Source: an uncultured Alphaproteobacteria bacterium
Lineage (GTDB): Bacteria; Pseudomonadota; Alphaproteobacteria; RS24
NCBI GenBank assembly: GCA_938091085.1
Contig: CALKOC010000017.1
Coordinates: 124,001-188,000 of the forward strand
Direction: 5' to 3'
DNA: 64,000 nucleotides
Under the pieces are notes generated by a model. The model saw only the letters and a list, made by a program, of their open reading frames with translations. It did not search any database and was not told the DNA's origin. Below, piece by piece: positions 26,225 through 36,447 of this stretch. Within the stretch, counting starts at the first letter, position 1; each line of letters starts with the position of its first letter. Made by a program: the position numbers and the translations under genes.

Positions 26225-26649
26225 TAAAATGCTCCCATGAATTTATAAGCCAAAACCCAGCTAATTAGGGTCAGAAGGATAGGTATCACCGTTGCTCCGC
26301 GTGAAATCCATTCAACCGCGGAAAGCTCAAAACCCGCGCCAGTATCCCAAATAAAATGTTTAATACCACCAAACATATGGTGAAACAGCGCCCATGTGTA
26401 ACCAAACAGAACCAGTCGTCCTATCCAACTTCCTGCGACGCCCTGAAAAACGGCGAAAGCTTCAGGCCCGGTTGCAGCCGCCATTAACCACCAAACAAGC
26501 AATAAAGTACCCGCATAAAGAGCTACACCCGTTGCACGATGCAAAATGGATAGAAACATTGTCAGCGTCCAGCGATAAATCTGGATATGAGGCGAAAGCG
26601 GCCGCTGATGAATTTCTCTGTTAACTGTTTTGTCTGATGTATCTGACAT
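26224..26649 (-). CDS. sdhC: Succinate dehydrogenase cytochrome b556 subunit
   Basis: RPLSPHIQIYRWTLTMFLSILHRATGVAL; HHMFGGIKHFIWDTG heme ligand motif. Confidence 0.95.
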   Translation of the reverse strand: MSDTSDKTVNREIHQRPLSPHIQIYRWTLTMFLSILHRATGVALYAGTLLLVWWLMAAATGPEAFAVFQGVAGSWIGRLVLFGYTWALFHHMFGGIKHFIWDTGAGFELSAVEWISRGATVIPILLTLISWVLAYKFMGAF

Positions 26650-26776
26650 TATAACTTCCCAACTTCACCTACCACTTATACTCTTCACATTTGATAATGT
26701 CATCCTCGCCAGTGCGACAGGTCGGCGCAGGGAACGGATTGAAAAATCTAGTGTTAAAGTAAGTTTTAAGTGGCTT

Positions 26777-27661
26777 TCAGGTCTCCATTAACTTTATAGC
26801 CGCTGCAATAGCAACTATACGCTTTGCCTGTTCCAGATGCAGTAATTCCGTCATTTTTCCGTTCACTTTTATCACGCCCTTACCGGCATTCTCTGGATTC
26901 TCAAAAGCAGCAATAATATTTTCAGCCTCACTAATTTCTTCTGATGTGGGTGCGAAAAGAGTATTTGCGGTTTCAATCTGATGAGGGTGTATCAAGGTCT
27001 TTCCGTCAAAACCAAGTGCTGTACCGTGTTCACATTCCTGAGCCAAACCATCAATGTCAGTGATGTCATTAAACACCCCATCAAGAACGCTGATATTATA
27101 GGCGCGCGCCGCCGTCACCATTTTGGAAAGGGCATAGAGCATTCCATCTCGTTTGATATGACGATCAGACGTCACCCGAATCTGCATGTCTTTAGCTAAA
27201 TCATTCGTGCCTGCAATAAGGCAGGTAACCCTTGGATGTGCCGCAATATCGGTGCAATTTAAAACTGCATGGGGCGTTTCAATCATGACCCAAAGAGGCA
27301 ACTCTGCCGGTAAGCCTGAAATATCCAGATCTGCCTTGCCATTTATTTTTGGCAATAATATCGCATCCGGCATCTCATGACTTGAGAGTTCTGCAAGCGC
27401 TGCAATATCTGCCTGACCTAAAGTTTCAGATGAGTCATTTATCCTGACAATACGTTCTCGATTGCCGAAACCACCCTCACGCAAATGCGAAACAGCCGTG
27501 TCACGCGCAAGCTGTTTATCATCCGGTGAAACCGCATCTTCAAGGTCAATGATGATACAATCTGCACGAAGCGACCGCGCCTTTGTTAGCGCCCTATCAT
27601 TACTTCCCGGCATAAAGAGCGCACTGCGCCTTGGACGAAGACGGGTGTCGGGCGAATTCAT
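26777..27661 (-). CDS. HpcH/HpaI aldolase / citrate lyase beta-like CoA ester lyase (malyl-CoA or citramalyl-CoA lyase type)
   Basis: RPRRSALFMPGSNDRALTKARSLRADCIIIDLEDAVSPDDK; DGVFNDITDIDGLAQECEHGTALGFDGKTLIHPHQIETAN. Confidence 0.88.
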   Translation of the reverse strand: MNSPDTRLRPRRSALFMPGSNDRALTKARSLRADCIIIDLEDAVSPDDKQLARDTAVSHLREGGFGNRERIVRINDSSETLGQADIAALAELSSHEMPDAILLPKINGKADLDISGLPAELPLWVMIETPHAVLNCTDIAAHPRVTCLIAGTNDLAKDMQIRVTSDRHIKRDGMLYALSKMVTAARAYNISVLDGVFNDITDIDGLAQECEHGTALGFDGKTLIHPHQIETANTLFAPTSEEISEAENIIAAFENPENAGKGVIKVNGKMTELLHLEQAKRIVAIAAAIKLMET

Positions 27662-27662
27662 T

Positions 27663-28685
27663 TTAGGTTTTGGCCTTTAAGTGACGTTCGACAAGCTCTT
27701 CAGCGATTTGAACAGCATTCAAAGCCGCGCCTTTTCTTAGATTGTCGGAAACCACCCAAATATTCAGCCCGTTTTCGACAGTCGGGTCTTTACGAATTCG
27801 CGATACAAAAGTCGCATAATCACCCACACACTCAACCGGCGTGACATAACCACCATCTTCTCTTTTATCGACGACCAGCAAACCAGGGGCTTCACGCAAA
27901 GCTTCGCGCGCCTGTTTCTCGTCAATCGGCTTGGCGAACTCAATCGTCACAGCTTCTGAGTGCCCGACAAATACAGGCACACGAACACAGGTCGCAGTCA
28001 TCTCAATGGCTGAGTCGAGAATTTTTTTCGTCTCGACAACCATTTTCCATTCTTCTTTGGTGCTTCCGTCATCCATAAAGACATCAATATGAGGAATGAC
28101 ATTAAAAGCGATCTGTTTAGTGAAGTTCTCCTTCACCATCTCATCATTCACAAAAATGCCCCGGGTTTGGGTGAATAATTCATCCATGGCAGCATTACCC
28201 GCACCTGAAACGGATTGATAAGTCGACACCACAATGCGCTTGATTTGGGCAATATCGTGGAGAGGTTTTAAGGCAACTACCAGTTGGGCAGTTGAACAAT
28301 TTGGATTGGCAATAATATTTTTCTTTGCGTAGCCCGCCAATGCTTCAGGATTAACCTCGGGGACAATCAACGGGACATCCTCATCCATGCGGTAGAGCGA
28401 ACTGTTATCAATCACGATACATCCTGCAGCCGCAGCTTTCGGCGCAAATTCTTTTGTTGCGGATGAACCACAAGCAAACAACGCGATATCGGCTTTTGAC
28501 CAATCAAAGTTTTCCATAGCGGAAGCTTTAAGTGTCTTGTCACCAAAGCTTATTTCTCTGCCCTGTGAACGGCGAGACGCCAACCCGAACACTTCTGTCG
28601 CAGGAAAGCCGCGTTCTGACAAAATATTAAGAATTTCTCTGCCGACATTTCCGGTCGCACCGGCAACAGCAATACGATAGCCCAT
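27663..28685 (-). CDS. asd: Aspartate-semialdehyde dehydrogenase
   Basis: GYRIAVAGATGNVGREILNIL; IIANPNCSTAQLVVALKPLHD; STYQSVSGAG. Confidence 0.96.
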   Translation of the reverse strand: MGYRIAVAGATGNVGREILNILSERGFPATEVFGLASRRSQGREISFGDKTLKASAMENFDWSKADIALFACGSSATKEFAPKAAAAGCIVIDNSSLYRMDEDVPLIVPEVNPEALAGYAKKNIIANPNCSTAQLVVALKPLHDIAQIKRIVVSTYQSVSGAGNAAMDELFTQTRGIFVNDEMVKENFTKQIAFNVIPHIDVFMDDGSTKEEWKMVVETKKILDSAIEMTATCVRVPVFVGHSEAVTIEFAKPIDEKQAREALREAPGLLVVDKREDGGYVTPVECVGDYATFVSRIRKDPTVENGLNIWVVSDNLRKGAALNAVQIAEELVERHLKAKT

Positions 28686-29797
28686 TATGAATATTGCTCC
28701 TGCAACTCATTCAAAGACGCTATGACCGCATCGCCCATTCCCACAGTGCCGACCTTTTCCATGCCGGGCTGCATAATATCACCACATCGAATGCCTTTAT
28801 CCAAAACATGCGTCACGGAAGCTTCCAAAAGATCTGCATCTTGGCCACGGTTGAAACTATATCTCAACGCCATTGCAAAAGACATGATTGTCGCAATCGG
28901 ATTGGCAATACCTTGTCCAGCAATGTCAGGCGCCGAGCCGTGTACGGGTTCATACATGGCTTTGGAACGGCCTTCATCATCTGCCGCGCCGAGCGCCGCA
29001 GACGGCAACATGCCAAGTGAGCCGGTTAACATCGCAGCGACATCCGATAACAGGTCGCCAAACAGATTATCCGTCACCAACACATCATATTGCTTCGGAT
29101 TCCGAACAAGTTGCATGGCACAATTATCAGCCAGCACATGCTCAAGCTCAAGTTCAGGAAACTCATTACCTATGACGCGGGTGACTTCCTCATTCCAGAG
29201 AAGACCACTTTCCATTACATTGCGTTTTTCAGCCGAAGCCAGTCGCTTGTCACGTTTCATGGCGAGGTCACCGGCGACACGAGCAATACGTTCAATTTCA
29301 TATGTCTCATAGACCTGAGTATTCACGCCGCGTCTTTGACCGTTACCAAGATCTTCAATCCCGCGTGGCTCACCGAAATAAACCCCGCCGGTCAATTCAC
29401 GAACAATCAGAATATCCAGACCTTCAATAATATCGCGCTTTAAAGAAGACGCATCAGCAAGGGCTGAAAAGCAAATTGCCGGGCGTAAGTTAGCAAACAG
29501 CCCCAATTCACCGCGCAACCTTAAAAGACCTGCTTCGGGGCGCACATCATAGGCGACACCATCCCATTGAGGCCCACCGACAGCGCCAAGCATTACCGCG
29601 TCGGATTGATGTGCCTTTTCCATCGCAGCATCGGAAATCGCCTGACCATGTGCATCATAGGCACAGCCGCCGACAAGATCTTCATCTATGGTGACATCAA
29701 ATCCGCGCTGTGTGCCGAACCAGTCAATGATACGTCGCACTTCAGCCATTACTTCCGTACCTATACCATCGCCCGGAAGCATTAATATTTTACCCAT
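28685..29797 (-). CDS. leuB: 3-isopropylmalate dehydrogenase
   Basis: [59 protein letters not shown]. Confidence 0.97.
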   Translation of the reverse strand: MGKILMLPGDGIGTEVMAEVRRIIDWFGTQRGFDVTIDEDLVGGCAYDAHGQAISDAAMEKAHQSDAVMLGAVGGPQWDGVAYDVRPEAGLLRLRGELGLFANLRPAICFSALADASSLKRDIIEGLDILIVRELTGGVYFGEPRGIEDLGNGQRRGVNTQVYETYEIERIARVAGDLAMKRDKRLASAEKRNVMESGLLWNEEVTRVIGNEFPELELEHVLADNCAMQLVRNPKQYDVLVTDNLFGDLLSDVAAMLTGSLGMLPSAALGAADDEGRSKAMYEPVHGSAPDIAGQGIANPIATIMSFAMALRYSFNRGQDADLLEASVTHVLDKGIRCGDIMQPGMEKVGTVGMGDAVIASLNELQEQYS

Positions 29798-29845
29798 GAG
29801 GTTACCTCTTATTAAATGCCAGATTTTTTAGATTTTCTAGAATTA

Positions 29846-29858
29846 CCAGAATTTCTGG
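29846..29858. repeat. Palindrome CCAGAA-T-TTCTGG in the leuD-leuB intergenic region
   Basis: Perfect 6-bp arms, flanked by TCTAGA on both sides and repeated AGAATT/GGAATT half-elements. Confidence 0.6.
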
Positions 29859-29889
29859 AATTAAATTGTCTAGACCCTCTAAGACTTAT

Positions 29890-30492
29890 TTAACACCATG
29901 CAAGTTGATTGCGTTCGGCTTCAAAAGCGTCAATTTTTTCACTTTTTTTCAAGGTCAGTCCAATATCATCCAAACCTTCTATGAGACAATTTTTTCTGAA
30001 TGGATCAACATCGAAAGCAATCGTTTCACCATTTGGGCGCGTGATTGTTTGCGCCTCAAGATTAATCGACAGCACTGTGCCATTGCCTTGCTTGGCATCG
30101 GACATTAGTTTGTCAACTTCAGCCTGCGGTAGTGCAATCGGCAAAATGCCATTCTTGAAGCAATTATTGAAGAAAATATCGGCAAAACTCGGTGCGATTA
30201 CACAGCGGAAGCCAAAATCCAACAATGCCCAAGGCGCATGCTCTCGACTAGACCCACAGCCGAAATTATCGCCTGCAACCAGAATTTGCGACTGACGGTA
30301 ATCCGCCTGATTAAGAACAAAATCCTCAATCTCAGACCCGTCAGGACGAAAGCGCATTTCATCAAAAACATTGGCGCCCAAACCGGAACGCTTAATTGTT
30401 TTCAAAAACTGCTTTGGCACAATCATATCCGTATCAACATTAATCATATCAAGCGGAGCGACGATGCCTTCAAAGGTTGTAAATTTTTCCAT
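29890..30492 (-). CDS. leuD: 3-isopropylmalate dehydratase small subunit
   Basis: [47 protein letters not shown]. Confidence 0.97.
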   Translation of the reverse strand: MEKFTTFEGIVAPLDMINVDTDMIVPKQFLKTIKRSGLGANVFDEMRFRPDGSEIEDFVLNQADYRQSQILVAGDNFGCGSSREHAPWALLDFGFRCVIAPSFADIFFNNCFKNGILPIALPQAEVDKLMSDAKQGNGTVLSINLEAQTITRPNGETIAFDVDPFRKNCLIEGLDDIGLTLKKSEKIDAFEAERNQLAWC

Positions 30493-30507
30493 TAGCTTAG
30501 CCTCCGA

Positions 30508-31917
30508 TTAAAAATCACGAATATCAACAAAATGACCGCGAATAGCAGCTGCAGCCGCCATAGCAGGCGAAACTAGATGCGTCCGACCTTCACGACCCTG
30601 ACGTCCCTCAAAATTTCTGTTCGACGTCGACGCACAACGCTCCTGCGGTGATAGTTTATCCGCATTCATCGCCAGACACATAGAACAGCCCGGATCACGC
30701 CATTCAAAACCGGCATCAAGGAAAACCTTATCCAGACCTTCTTCTTCAGCCTGCTTTTTGACGAGACCAGAACCCGGCACAACCATCGCATTAACACGGT
30801 CAGCCACTTTTTTGCCTTCAATCACTTTTGCGGCAGCGCGTAGATCCTCAATCCGGCTATTGGTGCAAGACCCAATAAAAACGCGGTCAATTTCAATTGA
30901 CTGAACCGGCATATTTGCCTCCAGACCCATATAGGCGAGCGCGCGTTCGGTTGCCTTGCGACGCGCTTCATTGTCAATCGTGGCAGGATCGGGGACTCGG
31001 CCATTGATGGAAATCACATCCTGAGGGCTTGTTCCCCATGTGACGAGTGGCGGCAAATTAGCTGCATCAATTGTAATTTCTCTGTCAAAAACAGCATCAG
31101 GGTCAGAACGCAATGTTTGCCAATAAGCGACAGCGGCATCCCAGTCTGCGCCTTTTGGCGCTCTTGGCCTGTCTTTTAAATACTCAAATGTCTTTTCATC
31201 CGGCGCAATCAGCCCGGCACGCGCGCCCGCTTCGATGGACATGTTACAGAGCGTCATCCGCCCTTCCATCGTCAGTGCTTCAATTGCTGGGCCGGCATAC
31301 TCTAGAACATAACCTGTACCACCAGCCGTACCGATTTCACCAATCACGGCAAGAGCGATATCTTTCGCAGTGATATAATCGGGCGCATCACCAACGACAT
31401 TAACGCGGAAATTTTTCGCCTTGCGTTGTGCCAAAGTCTGAGTGGCAAGCACATGCTCAACCTCAGAGGTGCCAATACCATGAGCGAGGGCGCCAAACGC
31501 ACCATGCGTCGAGGTGTGGCTATCGCCACAAACAATGGTCAGACCCGGCATGGTAAAACCTTCTTCAGGACCAGTGACATGCACAATACCCTGACGCAAA
31601 TCCATCATACCAATATGGTCAATGCCGAATTCAGCACAGTTTTTTTCAAGTGTCTCGATTTGGATACGGCTCTGCTCGTCTTCAATGGCCTCAACACCAC
31701 CAGCGCGGTTGGTTGTCGGAATGTTATGGTCAGCGACAGCAAGCGTTTTAGATGGTACGCGAACCTGACGACCGGACATTCTCAACCCTTCAAAAGCTTG
31801 TGGGCTGGTAACCTCATGAATGAGGTGCCTGTCAATGTAAAGAAGGCAATTGCCATCGTCTTGTTCATCGACAAGATGCGCCTGCCAGATTTTATCATAG
31901 AGCGTCGTATGAGACAT
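30508..31917 (-). CDS. leuC: 3-isopropylmalate dehydratase large subunit
   Basis: [74 protein letters not shown]. Confidence 0.97.
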   Translation of the reverse strand: MSHTTLYDKIWQAHLVDEQDDGNCLLYIDRHLIHEVTSPQAFEGLRMSGRQVRVPSKTLAVADHNIPTTNRAGGVEAIEDEQSRIQIETLEKNCAEFGIDHIGMMDLRQGIVHVTGPEEGFTMPGLTIVCGDSHTSTHGAFGALAHGIGTSEVEHVLATQTLAQRKAKNFRVNVVGDAPDYITAKDIALAVIGEIGTAGGTGYVLEYAGPAIEALTMEGRMTLCNMSIEAGARAGLIAPDEKTFEYLKDRPRAPKGADWDAAVAYWQTLRSDPDAVFDREITIDAANLPPLVTWGTSPQDVISINGRVPDPATIDNEARRKATERALAYMGLEANMPVQSIEIDRVFIGSCTNSRIEDLRAAAKVIEGKKVADRVNAMVVPGSGLVKKQAEEEGLDKVFLDAGFEWRDPGCSMCLAMNADKLSPQERCASTSNRNFEGRQGREGRTHLVSPAMAAAAAIRGHFVDIRDF

Positions 31918-32017
31918 GAGTTCACCTCTCCAAAACAGCCCTGAATTGAATGAAATTTAACGGCCAGGGCATAAACTAACAGATGCCACAATGAATGGCA
32001 TTCAAGAAATCAGGGGC

Positions 32018-32491
32018 TTATTCAGCACCGCCATCTGTAGTGGATGCTTCAGCCGTGTCGACTTGGGATTCTTTTTGCGCTGGCTGGGCATCTACAGCAA
32101 CATTTTCTGCGACTTTACGAGCTGTCCGGCGCTCGGTAATCCTTGCTGCTTTACCAGTCAATCCGCGCAGATAATAAAGTTTTGCACGACGAACACGTCC
32201 ACGACGAACCACCTCAATGCTGTCAACCAGCGGGCTGTAAATTGGAAAAACACGCTCAACACCTTCACCATAGCTAATCTTGCGCACAGTAAAGCTGGCA
32301 TTGAGGCCACTGCCGGAGCGGGCAATACACACACCTTCATAGGCCTGAATACGCTCGCGTGTGCCTTCTTTAACTTTCACATTCACCTTTAGCGTGTCAC
32401 CAGCTTGGAAATCCGGCACGTTTTTATCACCAGCAATTTCTGCAATATGTTCGCGGTTCAGTTCATCAATCAAGTTCATGGCATCATCCAT
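32018..32491 (-). CDS. rplS: 50S ribosomal protein L19 (with acidic C-terminal tail)
   Basis: [60 protein letters not shown]. Confidence 0.96.
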   Translation of the reverse strand: MDDAMNLIDELNREHIAEIAGDKNVPDFQAGDTLKVNVKVKEGTRERIQAYEGVCIARSGSGLNASFTVRKISYGEGVERVFPIYSPLVDSIEVVRRGRVRRAKLYYLRGLTGKAARITERRTARKVAENVAVDAQPAQKESQVDTAEASTTDGGAE

Positions 32492-32581
32492 TATAAACTG
32501 GTTTAATATGGCCTGTAAGACCCTTAAAAAACCAAGCCGAGTATGTTAATTACATCTATCGGCAAATAAGAGTAACGGTCA

Positions 32582-32598
32582 TAGGAACATTGTTCCTA
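32582..32598. repeat. Perfect inverted repeat TAGGAACA-T-TGTTCCTA in the trmD-rplS intergenic region
   Basis: 8-bp perfect arms around a single central base. Confidence 0.7.
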
Positions 32599-32725
32599 AC
32601 CGGATGGGGGCAATTACCACGTAAACTTACCCTTGTCACCCCTTTTTGCCCATAAAAACAGCTAATTTCACCATATAAATATAAGATGGATGTTATAGAC
32701 GTTAAAATCGGTACAATTCACCGGA

Positions 32726-33424
32726 TTAGGGCTTTTTTTTGTACATTTCCCACAAATCAGGTCGTCTTTCGCGGGTTATCTGTTCTGACATCTCTTGACG
32801 CCACGCATCAACTTTGGCGTGATCACCGGAGGTAAGAATTTCGGGAATATTATGCCCTTCAAACTCTCCCGGGCGCGTATAGTGGGGATATTCCAATAAG
32901 CCGGCTGAAAAACTTTCATCTTCGCCCGAACGCGCATCACCCATGACGCCAGGACGCAGACGCAAAGCCGCATCCAGCACTACCTGCGCGGCAACCTCAC
33001 CGCCAGACAATACGTAATCGCCAAGGCTCACTTCCTCAACTGTGCGTGTGTCGTAAAATCGTTCATCTACACCTTCAAAACGTGAGCAAAAAACGATGAG
33101 CCCCGGGCCATCTGCCAACTCCTGAACCCGTTGTTGAGTGAGAGGTTTGCCGCGCGGGGTCATGGCCATAACCGGCAAACCGGGATGAGCCGCAATTGCC
33201 GCATCATAGGCCGCCGTCGCTACATCAGCGCGTAAAACCATACCTGCGCCACCACCAGAAGGCGTGTCATCTACAGATTGATGCTTGCCTGTGCCGAAAT
33301 CGCGTAAAGCAACAATATCAAGTGACCAAACGCCCTCATTCAATGCTCGGCCCGCCAACGCATGCCCCAACATGCCGGGAAATGCCTCCGGTAAAAGGGT
33401 AATCACACAGGCTTGCCAACTCAT
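32726..33424 (-). CDS. trmD: tRNA (guanine-N1)-methyltransferase
   Basis: [83 protein letters not shown]. Confidence 0.97.
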   Translation of the reverse strand: MSWQACVITLLPEAFPGMLGHALAGRALNEGVWSLDIVALRDFGTGKHQSVDDTPSGGGAGMVLRADVATAAYDAAIAAHPGLPVMAMTPRGKPLTQQRVQELADGPGLIVFCSRFEGVDERFYDTRTVEEVSLGDYVLSGGEVAAQVVLDAALRLRPGVMGDARSGEDESFSAGLLEYPHYTRPGEFEGHNIPEILTSGDHAKVDAWRQEMSEQITRERRPDLWEMYKKKP

Positions 33425-34014
33425 TCGCTTGCCTCATCTTCAAAGTCTTGTGGAGGAATAACTGTAAGTGTTCCCAGTTTAAAATCAATTTCAGGCACAT
33501 TGATTTTCGTAAAGGGGATAAACTGACCTTCAATCTCAAGCAAATCGGCTGAACCAAAATTATGGACGGCTTTAACCATACCCAGCTTTTCACCTTGAAC
33601 AGTCACCGCCGTAAGTCCGATTAAATCAGTATGATAAAAAACTTCCTCATCAAGCTCGGGAAGGTTGTCGCGCTCGACATAAAGACGCGTCCCTCTCAGC
33701 GCCTCAGCCTGTGACCGCGAGGTGACATTTCTAAATCGAACGCGTACGCCCATTTTGTCAGGATAGGTGTTTAATATCTCAAACGTATTTTGTTCAGCCT
33801 CATCTGACAGAACGCCATAAGCGGCTATGTCCATGGGGTTTTCGGTGAATGTCTTTATGCGTACATCCCCCTTCACCCCATGCGCACCGGCAACCGCGCC
33901 AACACATATACGCGTGGTGTCACGATTGCCATTTGCATCATCTACAGCTGCGCGCTCATCAGTTGAAGGCGCGCCCTGAGTATTCTCTGCATCTCCGTTT
34001 TTTTGAGACGCCAA
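33421..34014 (-). CDS. rimM: Ribosome maturation factor RimM
   Basis: [60 protein letters not shown]. Confidence 0.94.
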   Translation of the reverse strand: MASQKNGDAENTQGAPSTDERAAVDDANGNRDTTRICVGAVAGAHGVKGDVRIKTFTENPMDIAAYGVLSDEAEQNTFEILNTYPDKMGVRVRFRNVTSRSQAEALRGTRLYVERDNLPELDEEVFYHTDLIGLTAVTVQGEKLGMVKAVHNFGSADLLEIEGQFIPFTKINVPEIDFKLGTLTVIPPQDFEDEASE

Positions 34015-34551
34015 TTAGTCTTCCTTTTCAGCCTCTTCAGCAGGAGCCTCTTCAGCAGGAGCTCCCTCAGCAGCAGCCTCTTCAGCAGGAGCCTCTTCAG
34101 CAGGAGCTTCCTCAGCAGGAGCTTCCTCAGCAGGAGCTTCCTCAGCAGCAGCCTCTTCAGCAGGAGCTTCTTCAGCAGGGGCTTCCTCAGCAGCTTTCTC
34201 GGCTTCTTTGGCAGCTTCCTCAGCTTCTTGTTTCGCAGCCAGACGCTCTTGTGCTTTAACACCAGGTACAGCTTTTTGTGGGTTATTGCGCTCGGTGCGC
34301 TTCCACATGCCAGCTTCATCCAAAAATCTTGCGACACGATCGGATGGCTTCGCACCTTTTTCGAGCCAGTGCTTGATACGGTCTAGCTCAAGTTGCAGGC
34401 GCTCGGTGTTATCTTTCGGCAAAAGAGGGTTATAAATACCCACTCTTTCAATAAACCGACCATCACGCGGCATTCTGCTGTCGGCAACAACAATACGGTA
34501 ATAAGGACGTTTCTTTGCCCCGCCTCGGGACATACGAATTTTAAGTGCCAT
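34015..34551 (-). CDS. rpsP: 30S ribosomal protein S16 with a long Ala/Glu/Pro repeat tail
   Basis: [46 protein letters not shown] followed by (EEAPA)n tail. Confidence 0.95.
   Translation of the reverse strand: MALKIRMSRGGAKKRPYYRIVVADSRMPRDGRFIERVGIYNPLLPKDNTERLQLELDRIKHWLEKGAKPSDRVARFLDEAGMWKRTERNNPQKAVPGVKAQERLAAKQEAEEAAKEAEKAAEEAPAEEAPAEEAAAEEAPAEEAPAEEAPAEEAPAEEAAAEGAPAEEAPAEEAEKED
34021..34200. repeat. 15-bp tandem coding repeat (AEEAP-type units) in the 3' part of rpsP
   Basis: Repeated ctcttcagcaggagc / ttcctcagcaggagc units visible on the + strand. Confidence 0.9.
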
Positions 34552-34578
34552 TGGTTATATTCCTTTCAAATCACTTAA

Positions 34579-36114
34579 TCATTTTTTCTTAGGAGGGAAA
34601 CTAGGCTTCCCACCGCCCGAAAACGGGTCGGAGAAAGATGATCCCCCTAATTGTTTGGAAAGCTGGTCAAAATCCGGCATTTGATTGCCAGTTGGTAAAT
34701 CAGCAGGAAGGTCAGCCGGTAAATCAGCGGGAAGGTTTCCACCTAATCCACCCATATTCCCGCCCATATTCCCACCGAGACCACCACCGAGCGCACCCAT
34801 CATGCCTGACAGCCCGCCCTTGCCCAGTTTTTTCATCATATCCGCCATTTGGCGGTGCATTTTAATAAGCTTGTTAACATCCTGAACCTGCGTACCGGAT
34901 CCGGCAGCAACCCGCTTTTTGCGGCTGGCATTCAGTAATTTTGGATTGTCTTTTTCAGCCTGCGTCATCGACGAGACAATCGCGGCCTGACGAATAAGCT
35001 CTTTATCATCCATGCCGAGATTACCAAGCTGTTTAGCCTTTTTACCCAACAGATTTCCGGGCAACATATTCAACACACCGGCCATGCCGCCCATTCGTTG
35101 CATTTGTTTGAGCTGCTCCGCCATATCTTCCAGCGTGAACTGCCCTTTTTTCATGCGCGCCGCCATTTTTTCGGCTTTTTCGGCATCCAAGGTTTCGGCA
35201 GCTTTTTCAACCAGTCCAACGACATCGCCCATGCCAAGAATGCGACCGGCTATGCGCTGGGCATCAAAGGCCTCGATTTTATCAGTGCCTTCACCCGTGC
35301 CCAAAAACTTAATTGGAACGCCGGTGACATGCCTCATGGAAAGAGCTGCACCGCCGCGTCCGTCACCTTCGGTTCGGGTCAGGACAATCCCGCTTAGGCT
35401 GACACGTTGACTGAATTTCTCAGCAATCGTTACCGCTTCCTGACCCGTTAGACTGTCAGCAACCAGCAAAACCTCTTTCGGCGTGGCAATTTTTTCAATC
35501 TCGGAAAGCTCTGCCATAAGAGCTTCATCTGCATTCGTACGTCCTGCGGTATCGAGCAAGACAACATCAAACCCACCAAGCCGACCGGCATCCAGCGCCC
35601 GTTGGGTAATAGAAACAGGACGTTGCCCTTCAACAATCGGCAGGGTTTCAACGTCGATTTGTTCTCCCAGCACCCTTAGCTGTTCCATCGCCGCCGGACG
35701 AGACGTATCCAAAGACGCCATAAGAACCTTTTTTTTCTCACCCTTCAGGCGGCGGGCAATTTTTGCGGTACTGGTGGTTTTACCTGAGCCCTGAAGACCC
35801 ACCATCATCACAGGGACGGGTGGCACAGCTTCAAATGAGAGCGGCACAGCCTCACCGAGCATGGTGACCAACTCGTCGTGAACAATCTTAATAACTTGCT
35901 GGCCTGGCTTTACAGATTTTAGAACATTGGCTCCCACCGCCGCAGGTTTCACGGATGCGATAAAATCTTTGACGACAGGCAGGGCAACATCAGCTTCCAA
36001 TAGCGCATTGCGGACTTCCTGAAGCGCGGCATCGACATCTTTTTCAGACAGCGCACCGCGTCCGGTCAATCGGTCAAATATACCTTCCAGATTTTCAGAC
36101 AGTGATTCAAACAT
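34579..36114 (-). CDS. ffh: Signal recognition particle protein Ffh
   Basis: MVGLQGSGKTTSTAKIARRLK; DTAGRTNADEALM; GTGEGTDKIEAFD; Met/Gly-rich M-domain tail. Confidence 0.97.
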   Translation of the reverse strand: MFESLSENLEGIFDRLTGRGALSEKDVDAALQEVRNALLEADVALPVVKDFIASVKPAAVGANVLKSVKPGQQVIKIVHDELVTMLGEAVPLSFEAVPPVPVMMVGLQGSGKTTSTAKIARRLKGEKKKVLMASLDTSRPAAMEQLRVLGEQIDVETLPIVEGQRPVSITQRALDAGRLGGFDVVLLDTAGRTNADEALMAELSEIEKIATPKEVLLVADSLTGQEAVTIAEKFSQRVSLSGIVLTRTEGDGRGGAALSMRHVTGVPIKFLGTGEGTDKIEAFDAQRIAGRILGMGDVVGLVEKAAETLDAEKAEKMAARMKKGQFTLEDMAEQLKQMQRMGGMAGVLNMLPGNLLGKKAKQLGNLGMDDKELIRQAAIVSSMTQAEKDNPKLLNASRKKRVAAGSGTQVQDVNKLIKMHRQMADMMKKLGKGGLSGMMGALGGGLGGNMGGNMGGLGGNLPADLPADLPADLPTGNQMPDFDQLSKQLGGSSFSDPFSGGGKPSFPPKKK

Positions 36115-36138
36115 GTCTTTGTTTCATCCACCCTTTAA

Positions 36139-36189
36139 ATATTCACATAAACATTCACATAAACATTCACAGTCATTTTTTGTGAATAA
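36139..36189. repeat. 12-bp tandem repeat (attcacataaac)n with an inverted copy; DnaA-box-like 9-mers
   Basis: ATATTCACA 36139-36147, ACATTCACA 36151-36159, ACATTCACA 36163-36171, TGTGAATAA (revcomp TTATTCACA) 36181-36189. Confidence 0.6.
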
Positions 36190-36205
36190 TTTCCAACCGA
36201 TAATG

Positions 36206-36234
36206 CACCCGAGGACGAATATCGTTGTCGGGTG
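36206..36234. repeat. Interrupted palindrome CACCCGA-gg-ACGA-ata-TCGT-tg-TCGGGTG
   Basis: 7-bp outer arms and 4-bp inner arms in the ffh/dapF divergent intergenic region. Confidence 0.65.
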
Positions 36235-36447
36235 TTGATTTTGCTCCAACGAGCTAAAACCAGATAAGGTAACTTATCTCTGTAATTTGAAGGCAAACTA
36301 GGCAGAGAATGAGAGAAAGTCAAGTAAAGCAGATGCTTACATCTAGCCTAGCGTATCGTATTTGATGCAAAACTGGCTATTTTCGCCTATTCTGCCTATA
36401 TAGGCGCTATTGACTTAAATATGTAAACGCAATTTGGGACCCCCGTT

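Noticed and set aside
28722-29312. 196-aa plus-strand ORF antisense to leuB
   Set aside because: Antisense shadow of a conserved enzyme gene.
33849-34386. Long ORFs antisense or out of frame to rpsP with QPLQQEL or SLFSRSF repeats
   Set aside because: They are shadow translations of the 15-bp rpsP tail repeat in other frames; the S16 frame explains the sequence.
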